Shown: one piece after another, positions 1-6,343 of the stretch | Numbering within the stretch: position 1 is the stretch's first letter | Layout: the number at the start of each line of letters is the position of its first letter | IMG/VR virus record: IMGVR_UViG_3300042892_003610 | Coordinates: 1-24,131 of that record | DNA length: 24,131 nucleotides | From: a virus | Strand: one strand, 5' to 3' | The notes under the pieces: model-generated | The model's input: the letters and a program-made list of their open reading frames with translations, nothing else | Database searches by the model: none | Told to the model about the DNA's origin: nothing | Position numbers and translations under genes: made by a program

Positions 1-15
1 TATTACTTTTTTCAT
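1..15 (-). CDS. 5' end of a gene cut by the window edge
   Basis: Only the first five codons (MKKVI) are inside the window, so no function can be given. The start is supported by a strong Bacteroidetes-type promoter just upstream (20-51), whose -7 element ends 4 nt before the ATG. The mRNA is therefore expected to be leaderless. Confidence 0.55.
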
Positions 16-19
16 AATA

Positions 20-51
20 CAAATATACTAAATACTTTTTATTTAAACAAC
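20..51 (-). promoter_or_regulatory. Bacteroidetes-type promoter, leaderless configuration
   Basis: On the minus strand the -7 element is TATATTTG (20-27), matching TAnnTTTG. A TTG -33 element lies at 48-50, separated by 20 nt. Only 4 nt (TATT) separate the -7 element from the ATG at 15. Confidence 0.75.
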
Positions 52-62
52 TTTGTTTCCTA

Positions 63-428
63 TTAATTTTTTCTTTTAATAATTAATTCAACTAAATCAA
101 AAACTGACATATCATCATAATCTTCATCATCATATCCTTCAATTTCAAATCTAAGCGCTGAATAATCAAATGGGTTATAACCATTCTCTAGTCGTAGCTC
201 TTCAATTATTTTAATCGCTTCTGGATTATCAGAAACTAATGTAATATCAGATTCATTTAATAAACCATATACTTCACTATGTTTACCTAATACTTCACCC
301 CAATAAACCTCAATGTTATTTTCAATCAATACTTTAACATGTTCTTTGTTCGCAATAAAGATTCCACTTAATTCACCCATTCTACCGAAATCAACATTTA
401 ATCGGTATATTCCTTTTTCATTTCCCAT
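63..428 (-). CDS. hypothetical phage protein, acidic C-terminus
   Basis: This 121-aa protein is not a family I recognise. It is mixed alpha/beta in character with no membrane segment. The last third is very acidic (a run of E and D with tyrosines near residues 95-107) and ends in a basic IIKRKN tail. The gene starts 17 nt after the stop of the DUF3127 gene and so is probably co-transcribed with it. No promoter motif is visible before it; the leader is A/T-only, as is usual where Shine-Dalgarno sites are not used. Confidence 0.75.
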   Translation of the reverse strand: MGNEKGIYRLNVDFGRMGELSGIFIANKEHVKVLIENNIEVYWGEVLGKHSEVYGLLNESDITLVSDNPEAIKIIEELRLENGYNPFDYSALRFEIEGYDDEDYDDMSVFDLVELIIKRKN

Positions 429-445
429 AATTTATATTTATTTAT

Positions 446-793
446 TTAAAATTCCAAATCATCATCTAATTTAGGTTCCTTTTTTTCTTTTTTTGTTTTG
501 CTTTTAATTTTTTTGGTTTCACCAGCAACGACTTTTTCTCCAATCGCAATACCTCTAAGATTGGTATAGTACTTACCTTGATATTGATTACCTGTTAATG
601 TAAATGCTACCATAACTTCTTCACCATTAATAAATAAATCTAACTTTTCACAGTTATCATTTACAAACTCAATTTTAATATCTTGAATAAACTCATCTTC
701 ATTTCTGATTATGATTTCTCGCTTTTTAAAGCCACTAGCATATTTTTCAATAGAACCAATTTCTAGTATAATACCTTCTAATACATAATGCAT
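446..793 (-). CDS. DUF3127 / SSB-like OB-fold protein
   Basis: This 115-aa protein resembles the Bacteroidetes DUF3127 family, which is thought to adopt an OB-fold like single-stranded DNA-binding proteins. Visible hallmarks are KKREIIIRNED (about residues 23-33), GEEVMVAFTLTGNQYQGKYY (57-76) and the following NLRGIAI. The linker after residue 90 is lysine-rich, and the protein ends in the acidic-aromatic tip DDDLEF. That tip resembles the SSB C-terminal tail that recruits replication and repair partners. A single-stranded-nucleic-acid role during phage replication is inferred, not shown. Confidence 0.7.
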   Translation of the reverse strand: MHYVLEGIILEIGSIEKYASGFKKREIIIRNEDEFIQDIKIEFVNDNCEKLDLFINGEEVMVAFTLTGNQYQGKYYTNLRGIAIGEKVVAGETKKIKSKTKKEKKEPKLDDDLEF

Positions 794-808
794 ATCAATT
801 GTTTTATT

Positions 809-1186
809 TTATAAATTGTAATACTTATCAGTATTGATATATTCAACCTCAATACCATGTTTAATTGCAATTTCAATTTCTTCCTTAACACCAACTGAGT
901 TTTCCCAACCTGGCATTTGACATACAACTATTTTATCACATTTTAACAAAAATGTTACACAGAAATTAAACCAAAATTCCCAGTCAGTTGGCATGTCTTT
1001 AAATGATATTAGATTATGACCATAAGATATTGGTGAGAAGGCTACATCACCATTAAAAACCATATCTGCCGCAATATTGGATACAACAATATAATTATCT
1101 TCTCTTATTTTATCATCAGGGTTACCATACGGTGATGCTAAATATATTAACTTTGATTTTTTAACTTGCTCAATTTTATTCTCCAT
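809..1186 (-). CDS. DUF1937 family protein, nucleoside deoxyribosyltransferase-like
   Basis: This 125-aa protein has the DUF1937 pattern: YLASPYG near residue 15, SPISYGH at 51-57, DWEFW at 68-72 and GWENSVGVKEEIEIA at 93-107. The family is related to nucleoside 2-deoxyribosyltransferases and is common in phages. The glutamates in the last motif are in the region where the deoxyribosyltransferase nucleophile lies. A role in nucleotide or base metabolism, or nucleotide-signal handling, is likely, but the substrate is unknown. Length is normal for the family. It lies in a minus-strand run with short spacers. Confidence 0.8.
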   Translation of the reverse strand: MENKIEQVKKSKLIYLASPYGNPDDKIREDNYIVVSNIAADMVFNGDVAFSPISYGHNLISFKDMPTDWEFWFNFCVTFLLKCDKIVVCQMPGWENSVGVKEEIEIAIKHGIEVEYINTDKYYNL

Positions 1187-1194
1187 GTTTTATG

Positions 1195-1380
1195 TTATTT
1201 ATTTTGTTCTTTATAATCTATAAAAAACCCAATAGCAACAATCGTATTCATACCAACTGATGCTAATACTTCAATAATATCCTCATATACTGTAGTCATT
1301 AAATGAATATGCCCAACCATCCAAAATGGAATTGCTAGATTTTGTGATATCCAAACAATTAGGAATTTTAAAAATTTCAT
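1195..1380 (-). CDS. small membrane protein
   Basis: This 61-aa protein has two hydrophobic stretches: about residues 4-27 (LKFLIVWISQNLAIPFWMVG) and about 37-53 (VLASVGMNTIVAIGFFI). It ends in a charged DYKEQNK tail. Two membrane passes are likely and function is unknown. Its ATG overlaps the stop of the upstream gene in an ATGA arrangement (1377-1380), suggesting translational coupling. Confidence 0.65.
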   Translation of the reverse strand: MKFLKFLIVWISQNLAIPFWMVGHIHLMTTVYEDIIEVLASVGMNTIVAIGFFIDYKEQNK

Positions 1381-1559
1381 TTTAATAATTGATTTCTAAG
1401 TTTATCTAAGATTTCATTATTTGACTTGAGTAAATTATCAATTATTTTTAATGGGTCTTCACCATCAAGTAATGAATATATTATAGTATGAAATAGTGGG
1501 TCGGTTCTAAATCTATCTTCACCGTTTGTAAATTTTGATATTAAATCTTCTTTATTCAT
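1377..1559 (-). CDS. small helical hypothetical protein
   Basis: The 60-aa product starts MNKEDLISKF and is rich in leucine, lysine and aspartate, so it is probably soluble and helical. The longer open frame to 1601 starts with TTG. The ATG at 1559 is preferred because it lies 2 nt after the stop of the 41-aa gene at 1562-1687. It overlaps the next gene by four bases (ATGA). I do not recognise a family. Confidence 0.65.
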   Translation of the reverse strand: MNKEDLISKFTNGEDRFRTDPLFHTIIYSLLDGEDPLKIIDNLLKSNNEILDKLRNQLLK

Positions 1560-1561
1560 AA

Positions 1562-1687
1562 TTACAATGTAATAATTAATGCAAATACTAACCAACCCCA
1601 ACCAAGTGTTCCTTGTGAAGCTAAATAAACAATACCAATTATAAGTGCTATCTGCACAATACTTAAATTATCAAATTTTTCTTTCAT
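1562..1687 (-). CDS. 41-aa single-pass membrane miniprotein
   Basis: This short gene encodes MKEKFDNLSIVQIALIIGIV followed by YLASQGTLGWGWLVFALIIT and L. After a charged N-terminus come two hydrophobic stretches split by QGTLGWG, so it is a membrane miniprotein or a short hairpin. It fits tightly between neighbours: its stop is 2 nt before the next ATG (1559) and its start is 3 nt after the stop of 1691-2158. This packing, rather than homology, supports it as a real gene. Confidence 0.6.
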   Translation of the reverse strand: MKEKFDNLSIVQIALIIGIVYLASQGTLGWGWLVFALIITL

Positions 1688-1690
1688 ATT

Positions 1691-2158
1691 TTATTTTGTT
1701 AAGGGGAAATTTCTATCAAACCATTCAACTACTGATGTGTCTGAATTATAGTTATCATTACTCATAACTGCAAATCTATTTTTAACTTCTATTAATAAGT
1801 TTTTAACAGTTTCTCTATCAAATGTTTCATTGATTGGATTAGAGTTTGGTACTATTGATGAAATTTTAGCTACTTCAACTTCAATATTTTCGTAGTTTAA
1901 ACAGTCGTTTATACCCGATTTAACAAAGAACTCACATTTATCATAATCATCAATACTACAATGACAAAGTGATTTATGGTCATTCTCAGTTGATAGTTCA
2001 AATATGACATTAGCACCAATGTATAATTGATTTTTATACATTATTTTATTAAACCTGGATAATGGTATCGATTTAGTAAATGAAAGCCCATATGGGTCTT
2101 CTAATCTATAACGTACTATCCAATCGTTTCCCTTAATTAAATCTAAAATTCCTTCCAT
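1691..2158 (-). CDS. hypothetical protein
   Basis: This 155-aa protein is not a family I recognise. It has a beta-rich N-terminal half with a cysteine cluster (LCHCSIDDYDKCEFF, about residues 84-98) and a more helical C-terminal half. No membrane segment is seen. It is the first gene of the operon running down to position 63: a strong promoter at 2163-2194 ends 4 nt before its ATG, so the transcript should be leaderless. Confidence 0.75.
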   Translation of the reverse strand: MEGILDLIKGNDWIVRYRLEDPYGLSFTKSIPLSRFNKIMYKNQLYIGANVIFELSTENDHKSLCHCSIDDYDKCEFFVKSGINDCLNYENIEVEVAKISSIVPNSNPINETFDRETVKNLLIEVKNRFAVMSNDNYNSDTSVVEWFDRNFPLTK

Positions 2159-2162
2159 AATA

Positions 2163-2194
2163 CAAAGATAGTTATAATATTTAAATTATTCAAA
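2163..2194 (-). promoter_or_regulatory. Bacteroidetes-type promoter, leaderless configuration
   Basis: The -7 element is TATCTTTG (2163-2170) and the -33 element is TTTG (2191-2194), with exactly 20 nt between. Four nt (TATT) separate the -7 element from the ATG at 2158. Confidence 0.8.
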
Positions 2195-2207
2195 TAATTA
2201 CATAGAA

Positions 2208-2540
2208 TTATTTAATTAACAAATATTTAAATTTATTTTTATTTTTGATAATTGTATCACTTAAGAAATATCTCAAATAATACGTATTAATTTTGTCAAA
2301 TGTCATTGGGTCATACATACTTAGACCTTCAAAATATAAATCATCAGAACAATAACATGGGAAGATATTAATATCACTATCTGGATAATTTTCTAATATT
2401 TTTTCAATGTCACCAATAAATGCTTTATGATGCACGGTAGACATACATTTTGAACTAGATTCATGAAATACAATCCCATGTGGAACTCCTAGAATATTAA
2501 TTCTTTTATTTTTTTCAGCATCTTTAATTTTTATAATCAT
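2208..2540 (-). CDS. hypothetical protein
   Basis: This 110-aa protein is unrecognised. It has paired cysteines (PCYCSDDLYF, about residues 61-70), histidines around HHKAF (37-41) and a lysine-rich end (IIKNKNKFKYLLIK). Its start overlaps the end of the zinc-ribbon gene by 17 nt, so translation is probably coupled. The stop is 49 nt before the next gene's start, and that gap carries the promoter at 2163-2194. Confidence 0.7.
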   Translation of the reverse strand: MIIKIKDAEKNKRINILGVPHGIVFHESSSKCMSTVHHKAFIGDIEKILENYPDSDINIFPCYCSDDLYFEGLSMYDPMTFDKINTYYLRYFLSDTIIKNKNKFKYLLIK

Positions 2541-2928
2541 TTTTTAACATAAAACTTTGATTGTTATATAATTTATATTCATTATTTTCAGTTTTAAAAT
2601 GAACAAAATTATTGGTTTCTTCAATTATTTCAGTAACTGAAGTGGTCATCCAAGTAAAAGAATCATTAAATGGGCTCATCATTAAGCTATAACCAATTTG
2701 TGGCTTTTCATGCATACTTTTACCTCTACCATTTTCAAACTCAATCCAACGTATATCAGCTGAATGTTTTTCAAATAGCTCATCACCAATTTTAATTAAG
2801 GTACAAAACCCATTCATCTTTGAACACTTTGTACATACCATAGCGCCACCCATTATTGCTGATAGCTTAGGTGTATGCTTAATTACTTTATTGCAGCCAG
2901 TACAATATAATTTATTGTTCGTTTTCAT
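2524..2928 (-). CDS. small zinc-ribbon protein
   Basis: The 134-aa product begins MKTNNKLYCTGCNKVIKHTP. Two CxxC pairs (CTGC at about residues 9-12 and CTKC at about 32-35) form a four-cysteine zinc ribbon. The rest is a beta-rich region with no known signature. The longer frame to 2934 would start with TTG, so the ATG at 2928 is preferred. It overlaps the upstream gene by 17 nt and the downstream one by 17 nt. Nucleic-acid or protein binding is plausible; the specific role is unknown. Confidence 0.7.
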   Translation of the reverse strand: MKTNNKLYCTGCNKVIKHTPKLSAIMGGAMVCTKCSKMNGFCTLIKIGDELFEKHSADIRWIEFENGRGKSMHEKPQIGYSLMMSPFNDSFTWMTTSVTEIIEETNNFVHFKTENNEYKLYNNQSFMLKNDYKN

Positions 2929-3178
2929 TAACAATAGCTTTAGTCAATAGATTAATTAATCCAAGCACCTTACTCATATCGTAAAACCTAACGGGTATTT
3001 CAGTATTAAAAAATTCAACAAACCATTTATCATCAATAATTTCATTGTTACTATTACTGATAAGTTCCAAACCTGGAACAACAGTATGTGTGTAGTAGTA
3101 AAATGGTTCATCACCACTTTCTTCTGCGGATACATCAATTTTAGTAAATCTAAGTAACTCTAATTCTCTTTCTGTCAT
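2912..3178 (-). CDS. hypothetical acidic protein
   Basis: This 88-aa acidic protein is unrecognised, with an FYYYTH aromatic patch at about residues 26-31 and no membrane segment. It is the first gene after an 87-nt gap that holds an inverted repeat (3217-3251). I see no TAnnTTTG element before it, so either it is read from upstream or it uses a different promoter. Confidence 0.65.
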   Translation of the reverse strand: MTERELELLRFTKIDVSAEESGDEPFYYYTHTVVPGLELISNSNNEIIDDKWFVEFFNTEIPVRFYDMSKVLGLINLLTKAIVNENEQ

Positions 3179-3216
3179 AACTTATTTATTTGATTATTAA
3201 TTCACTAAACTAGATA

Positions 3217-3251
3217 TTGCTACAGTAATCATCTATAGTTTATTGTAGCAA
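3217..3251. terminator. hairpin between operons (terminator or operator)
   Basis: Arms TTGCTACAGTAA (3217-3228) and TTATTGTAGCAA (3240-3251) form a 12-bp stem with one G-T position and an 11-nt loop. It sits between the HAD gene and the next minus-strand gene. No clean U-run follows on the minus strand, so it may be a weak terminator or a protein-binding operator. Confidence 0.45.
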
Positions 3252-3265
3252 ATTCTTGTTTATTA

Positions 3266-3673
3266 TTATTTTATCCAACCTGTTCTAATTAATTCATCTC
3301 GCATTATAACCCAATCAATGAATGGTCTGTTAGAATAAGTTGGGTCATATTTTAACGGAGCAAATGCCGCAGCATCATCAATGATTAATTGACCGTAAGC
3401 TTTTGGTGAATCAGTCCATTCATGTTGTGTTGGATTAGTTTGAATACCAAATAATGGTATATCATTTTCTTTATACCAATTTACTGCATCAGTTAAACCA
3501 CTTTTAAATTTACCACTCTTAACTCCCATGTCACTTCTCATGGTGAATAAAATTAGCTGATGACCATTAGCCACTAATTCTTTTAAAACTGGAACTGAAC
3601 CAATATCTTTACCCATCATTGGGTACTCATGTGTAACAACACTTCCATCAAAATCAACTACTATATAACCCAT
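3266..3673 (-). CDS. HAD-like hydrolase
   Basis: This 135-aa protein has the HAD motifs: VVDFDGSVV (motif I, D7 nucleophile and D9 acid/base), LFTMRS (motif II threonine, about residue 44) and LIIDDAAAF (motif IV aspartates near residue 97). A small cap is inserted between motifs I and II. Members of this short phage and Bacteroidetes group are usually annotated as hydrolases or phosphatases; the substrate is unknown. A TATATTTG element at 3691-3698 gives it its own promoter with a short A-rich leader. Confidence 0.8.
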   Translation of the reverse strand: MGYIVVDFDGSVVTHEYPMMGKDIGSVPVLKELVANGHQLILFTMRSDMGVKSGKFKSGLTDAVNWYKENDIPLFGIQTNPTQHEWTDSPKAYGQLIIDDAAAFAPLKYDPTYSNRPFIDWVIMRDELIRTGWIK

Positions 3674-3690
3674 TATAAATCTATTTTTAG

Positions 3691-3698
3691 CAAATATA
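3691..3698 (-). promoter_or_regulatory. -7 promoter element for the HAD gene
   Basis: TATATTTG on the minus strand lies 17 nt before the ATG at 3673. The expected -33 position reads GTGG rather than TTTG, so this site is weaker than the others. Confidence 0.55.
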
Positions 3699-3721
3699 CT
3701 ATTTAATCATTTAAATAGCCA

Positions 3722-4129
3722 CTAATTTTGTTGTTTTTTAAATGATTTTAATAATCCATTTATATTTTCATAACCAGATGGGTTTGCTGAATGAACAATA
3801 AAGTCTGGTAGTTTTAAATCATTATCAATACAATAATCAACTAACCATTTTGCTGAATCCATTCCAGTATATTCTCGGTTATTGTCAATATCAAACCATT
3901 CCTCAATTGGTAGAACCCCCTTTAAGTTTGTATCATCACCCAAGTCATGGTCAAATGAAATTAAATCAGGTAATCCATTTTTTTCAATCCATTTAACGAA
4001 TTGACCATGTGACCTAACAATATCCCATTCTTCATAGTATATGTTTAAATCAGAAACCCTATAACCCATGTAATGGATTTTAGGACAATTTAATGGTACT
4101 CTTAAGTCATCCAAAAATAATCTTTTCAT
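3722..4129 (-). CDS. cyclic-phosphate processing receiver-like (cREC) protein
   Basis: This 135-aa protein matches the pattern of the cREC family: LFLDDLRVP at residues 4-12, SFDHDLG at 58-64, TGMDSAKWLVDYC at 88-100 and VHSANPSGYENI at 112-123. Paired aspartates at 7-8 and in FDHD mimic receiver-domain metal sites. The family was predicted to process cyclic phosphate ends of nucleotides or RNA, a prediction that I am recalling and have not tested. Its last base is shared with the next gene's frame (1-nt overlap at 4129), suggesting coupling. Confidence 0.8.
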   Translation of the reverse strand: MKRLFLDDLRVPLNCPKIHYMGYRVSDLNIYYEEWDIVRSHGQFVKWIEKNGLPDLISFDHDLGDDTNLKGVLPIEEWFDIDNNREYTGMDSAKWLVDYCIDNDLKLPDFIVHSANPSGYENINGLLKSFKKQQN

Positions 4130-4392
4130 TAGTTTTCATTTTGGTAATACTCAGCACCTGAACCTTCAACATACTTAACTGAATTACCTATCTGTGCAAA
4201 CATTGGTTTTTCAGTATGTGAACAAATATGTATTTCTCTAGTATTAATCTTCATTTTCAATATAGGTATTCTAACATCATTTATTAATGTTAGTTCTAAA
4301 CCTTCTAAATCAATATTATCATCAATTAGAATATGAACACAATGTTCAGTATCAGCACTAACTGACCAGCCTTTTTGTAGCATATTATTCAT
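4129..4392 (-). CDS. hypothetical protein
   Basis: This 87-aa protein is unrecognised. It alternates short beta-like segments (VHILIDDN, LELTLIND, ILKMKIN, EIHICSH) and could be a small beta sandwich or barrel. ATG codons exist at 4392 and 4383. The first is chosen because it overlaps the upstream stop by 8 nt in an AATGAATAA arrangement. It abuts the cREC gene downstream. Confidence 0.65.
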   Translation of the reverse strand: MNNMLQKGWSVSADTEHCVHILIDDNIDLEGLELTLINDVRIPILKMKINTREIHICSHTEKPMFAQIGNSVKYVEGSGAEYYQNEN

Positions 4393-4681
4393 TTATAATT
4401 TCCGTAATTAAAACCCATTCATCACATGTTGGTGAACTCTCTTGAAAGTCAGCATCAAAATGTCTTATTAAATATTCTGGCTCTAAACCGTAGTCACCAA
4501 ATAAAAACTGAACAACCGCAATGTATTGACCATCACCACCATCAACAAGTGTTTCATAGACTTCTTGGTCTTCAGTATATTTCTTACTAACTTGCCAGTC
4601 TTCATGCGGGTCAAGAATATTAGCAATTCTGATTAATTTATCATCAGAAATATTTTTAATCATTTCTCTTGTTAAGTTCAT
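4385..4681 (-). CDS. hypothetical acidic protein
   Basis: This 98-aa acidic protein is unrecognised. It has a helical N-terminus (LTREMIKNISDDKLIRIANI) and a GGDGQY turn in the middle. It is 12 nt downstream of the orphan NUMOD-like gene and overlaps the next one by 8 nt, so it is probably in the same transcript. No promoter motif is visible. Confidence 0.65.
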   Translation of the reverse strand: MNLTREMIKNISDDKLIRIANILDPHEDWQVSKKYTEDQEVYETLVDGGDGQYIAVVQFLFGDYGLEPEYLIRHFDADFQESSPTCDEWVLITEIINE

Positions 4682-4693
4682 ATATTAATTTTT

Positions 4694-4903
4694 TTAAAAT
4701 GGACAATTAGTTTTTTTAATCTTTATTAAATGGGTTCTAAGGGTTTTTAAAGAATAAAATTTACCCTTAATATTGTATCCAACTGTATATCCATGAAGAC
4801 ATTGTTTTATTTGTTTACCCGTTAATAAATTGAAACATCTACCCTCTTTTGTGAAGACATAATTTTCAGCAAAATCTATATACCAAATATAACTATAACT
4901 CAT
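4694..4903 (-). CDS. orphan NUMOD-like DNA-recognition domain
   Basis: This 69-aa protein reads YVFTKEGRCFNLLTGKQIKQ, then LHGYTVGYNIKGKFYSLKTL and a basic tail. The pattern of a 'xVFNxxTGKxIK' strand pair, 'GYxxGYxIxGKxYSxxxLR' and a final helix is that of the N-terminal recognition part of phage HNH homing endonucleases (NUMOD4-like). No HNH catalytic motif follows. It may be a stand-alone DNA-binding gene or the remains of a homing endonuclease. It is the last phage gene before the cassette array, which starts about 47 nt upstream of its start codon. Confidence 0.5.
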   Translation of the reverse strand: MSYSYIWYIDFAENYVFTKEGRCFNLLTGKQIKQCLHGYTVGYNIKGKFYSLKTLRTHLIKIKKTNCPF

Positions 4904-4920
4904 TGATTATTAATTTATTT

Positions 4921-4956
4921 TAGTGATGTGTTATGAGGGTTAGCCATTAGTTATAA
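4921..4956 (-). repeat. distal edge of cassette array, truncated attC (A)
   Basis: On the minus strand TTATAAC (4950-4956) follows the stop of the last cassette gene by 7 nt. It is the R'' box expected for this cassette, since it is complementary to the GTTATAA that opens it at 5189-5195. After it the sequence reads TAATGGCTAACCCTCATAAC. It lacks both the usual G after AAC and any recognisable L'/R' arm, so the attC seems truncated where the array meets phage DNA. Confidence 0.5.
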
Positions 4957-4963
4957 GAAATAG

Positions 4964-5158
4964 CTACGATTCTTTTTCATAAGCAACTATTTCCTCTAAA
5001 AAAATGCAATCCGTAGGGTATTCATCAATATTGTAAGATTGACCTACTAATTTACAACTTACACAATTTGCCCCCATATCAAAAGACCATTCAATATATT
5101 CAGGGCAATTTTTACTTTTACAAAATTCGTTAAAGCATTTTTTTTCATTCGTTTCCAT
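4964..5158 (-). CDS. cassette 8: small cysteine-rich protein
   Basis: This 64-aa protein carries seven cysteines: CFNEFC (8 and 13), NCPEY (18), NCVSCKL (32 and 35) and DCIF, arranged in pairs that could bind zinc or an iron-sulfur centre. The core 'CPEYIEW...CVSCKLVGQSYNI...YPTDC' resembles small cysteine-rich proteins seen in Flavobacteria and their phages, with no known function. It lies in the distal cassette: R' of attC B is 31 nt upstream of its start and the R'' box is 7 nt after its stop. No promoter is visible, so it must be read from upstream. Confidence 0.65.
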   Translation of the reverse strand: METNEKKCFNEFCKSKNCPEYIEWSFDMGANCVSCKLVGQSYNIDEYPTDCIFLEEIVAYEKES

Positions 5159-5188
5159 AATTACGTTTGTTTAATGAACCGCTACTTC

Positions 5189-5322
5189 TTATAACAAGTG
5201 TTTGGCAAAAAAGCGGTTTTGGTTATTAATTTAAAGTTTGTTTTTTATTATCGTGTTCTTGGCTTCGGGAAAACGATAGTTTTTATTTATCCGCTTCTTC
5301 GCCAAGCACTCGAACGTTATGC
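5189..5322 (-). repeat. attC-like site B
   Basis: Minus-strand R'' is GCATAAC (5316-5322) and R' is GTTATAA (5189-5195). The arms around GCTTGGCGAAGAAGCGG and CCGCTTTTTTGCCAAACAC pair imperfectly with unpaired bases, as in integron attC sites. A second internal stem (ATCGT/ACGAT) forms the variable end. It is about 134 bp long and visibly richer in GC than the phage backbone. Confidence 0.75.
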
Positions 5323-5323
5323 G

Positions 5324-5563
5324 TCATTGCAATCCATCCCACAATGCCAGTGCCGACATCGTTGCAAATAATAATTGTCGTGGATACCATAAATACCATC
5401 TGCAATTAACCATCTTTATTCCGCAAGGCACTGTCAACCACAACGCCATCACACACCCATACACAATACTACTGCACCAAGCACCTGTTATTATCTGTAA
5501 TAACAATATCGGAAGTGCAGCGTATTTTCGCCAAGCCACAACCACGCTATGCAACGAACGCAT
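5324..5563 (-). CDS. cassette 7: small membrane protein starting inside R'
   Basis: This 79-aa protein starts MRSLHSVVVAWRKYAALPIL and continues with two strongly hydrophobic segments (about residues 14-25 and 31-46), then WYLWYPRQ and a third hydrophobic patch. It is a multi-pass or hairpin membrane protein of unknown role. The chosen ATG (5561-5563) lies inside the R' box GTTATGC, a common arrangement in integron cassettes, and the TGA stop is 1 nt before R'' of attC B. A longer frame to 5608 would begin inside attC C and is less likely. The codons are much richer in G and C than in the phage genes, so the cassette probably comes from another genome. Confidence 0.65.
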   Translation of the reverse strand: MRSLHSVVVAWRKYAALPILLLQIITGAWCSSIVYGCVMALWLTVPCGIKMVNCRWYLWYPRQLLFATMSALALWDGLQ

Positions 5564-5684
5564 AACACGGGTTTGGCAAAATGGCTGTTCGGTAATTCTA
5601 TCAATCATTTGTTTTTAATTTTAAGTTCAGTAATTCTATCAAACATTCGGTTCAGCCACTTCGCCAAGCCCGATAACGTTAGGT
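5560..5684 (-). repeat. attC-like site C
   Basis: Minus-strand R'' is ACCTAAC (5678-5684) and R' is GTTATGC (5560-5566). The arms GGGCTTGGCGAAGTGGCTG and CAGCCATTTTGCCAAACCC pair with mismatches. The 13-mer GTAATTCTATCAA occurs twice (5592-5604 and 5630-5642) inside the loop region. Its inner arms (CTTGGCGAA, TTTGCCAA) resemble those of site B. Confidence 0.75.
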
Positions 5685-5702
5685 TCAATTAAAAACATAC
5701 AA

Positions 5703-5888
5703 TCATCTCCAATTAAGTGTTTTTAATAAGTCTTTACCATCTATAATATAGAATAATTTTTTATAGGTCTCAAGTAAATCCATACTAAAAGAACCACACA
5801 AACCATATTCGGTTTTATAACCTATCATTGTTCCATTGAAGGAACTACTCCTTTCCTCTCTTATCCAAAGAATATTTATATTTTCCAT
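5703..5888 (-). CDS. cassette 6: hypothetical protein
   Basis: This 61-aa protein starts MENINILWIREERSSSFNGT and contains an MIGYKTEYGLCGSF segment. No family is recognised. It is soluble by composition, with a helical C-terminal half. The TGA stop is 18 nt before R'' of attC C, and the start is 37 nt after R' of attC D. No promoter motif is present, which fits read-through expression of the array. Confidence 0.6.
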   Translation of the reverse strand: MENINILWIREERSSSFNGTMIGYKTEYGLCGSFSMDLLETYKKLFYIIDGKDLLKTLNWR

Positions 5889-5925
5889 TAATATTTTAAA
5901 TTTATTTCTAAATGTTTTTAACTAA

Positions 5926-5979
5926 ACCTAACAAATGATAAACAACATTAAAACGATTGTTTATCATCAGACGTTAGCA
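5926..5979 (-). repeat. attC-like site D (short form)
   Basis: Minus-strand R'' is TGCTAAC (5973-5979) and R' is GTTAGGT (5926-5932). The 11-bp stem ATGATAAACAA/TTGTTTATCAT is perfect, with spacers of 5 and 2 nt next to the boxes. It is 54 bp long and almost identical to site G: apart from the R'' end they differ by one base (CAG versus CGG). Confidence 0.75.
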
Positions 5980-6222
5980 AACATTAAAGAAAGCCTTTGC
6001 ATTATCAACACTACCGTTTTTAACATAATTTGGATACACAACATCGTTAAAATGTTTTAACTGTTCTTTGTACCAATTGCCACTTTCTCTATTTAACACA
6101 GACATTGCAGTAGTTCCGTCAAAATCTTCATTGTCTGTGTATCTCATTTTTTCATCAAGATGTTCATCAGCATAACAAGTAGCTATCCACCTTGCAAATA
6201 AAAACATTTTAACTTCATCCAT
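5974..6222 (-). CDS. cassette 5: hypothetical protein, stop inside R''
   Basis: This 82-aa protein starts MDEVKMFLFARWIATCYADE and is acidic and aromatic-rich. No family is recognised and no membrane segment is certain. Its TAA stop is formed by the R'' box TGCTAAC of attC D, an arrangement typical of integron cassettes. Its start is 13 nt after R' of attC E. This shows that the gene and the recombination site are one unit. Confidence 0.65.
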   Translation of the reverse strand: MDEVKMFLFARWIATCYADEHLDEKMRYTDNEDFDGTTAMSVLNRESGNWYKEQLKHFNDVVYPNYVKNGSVDNAKAFFNVC

Positions 6223-6235
6223 AATAATAAACGTT

Positions 6236-6328
6236 TGCTAACAAGGTATATACGCAATACCCTATTAAGGTTTGTACTAAATTTAAAATTTCTCCATCGG
6301 GTACTGCGTATATACCCAATCGTTATGT
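6236..6328 (-). repeat. attC-like site E, belonging to a gene-less cassette
   Basis: Minus-strand R'' is ACATAAC (6322-6328) and R' is GTTAGCA (6236-6242). The arms GGGTATATACGCA and TGCGTATATACC pair, with a further partial stem inside. The cassette that owns this site runs only from about 6242 to 6349 (108 bp), with 15 nt besides the attC and no ORF. Confidence 0.7.
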
Positions 6329-6343
6329 AACATTAAAACGCTT

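Noticed and set aside
5319-5618. A 99-aa open frame on the plus strand starting at ATG in GTTATGC
   Set aside because: It runs through the whole of the inner part of attC C and opposes every other gene in the array. The minus-strand gene 5324-5563 has its start in R' and stop at R'', which fits cassette structure much better.
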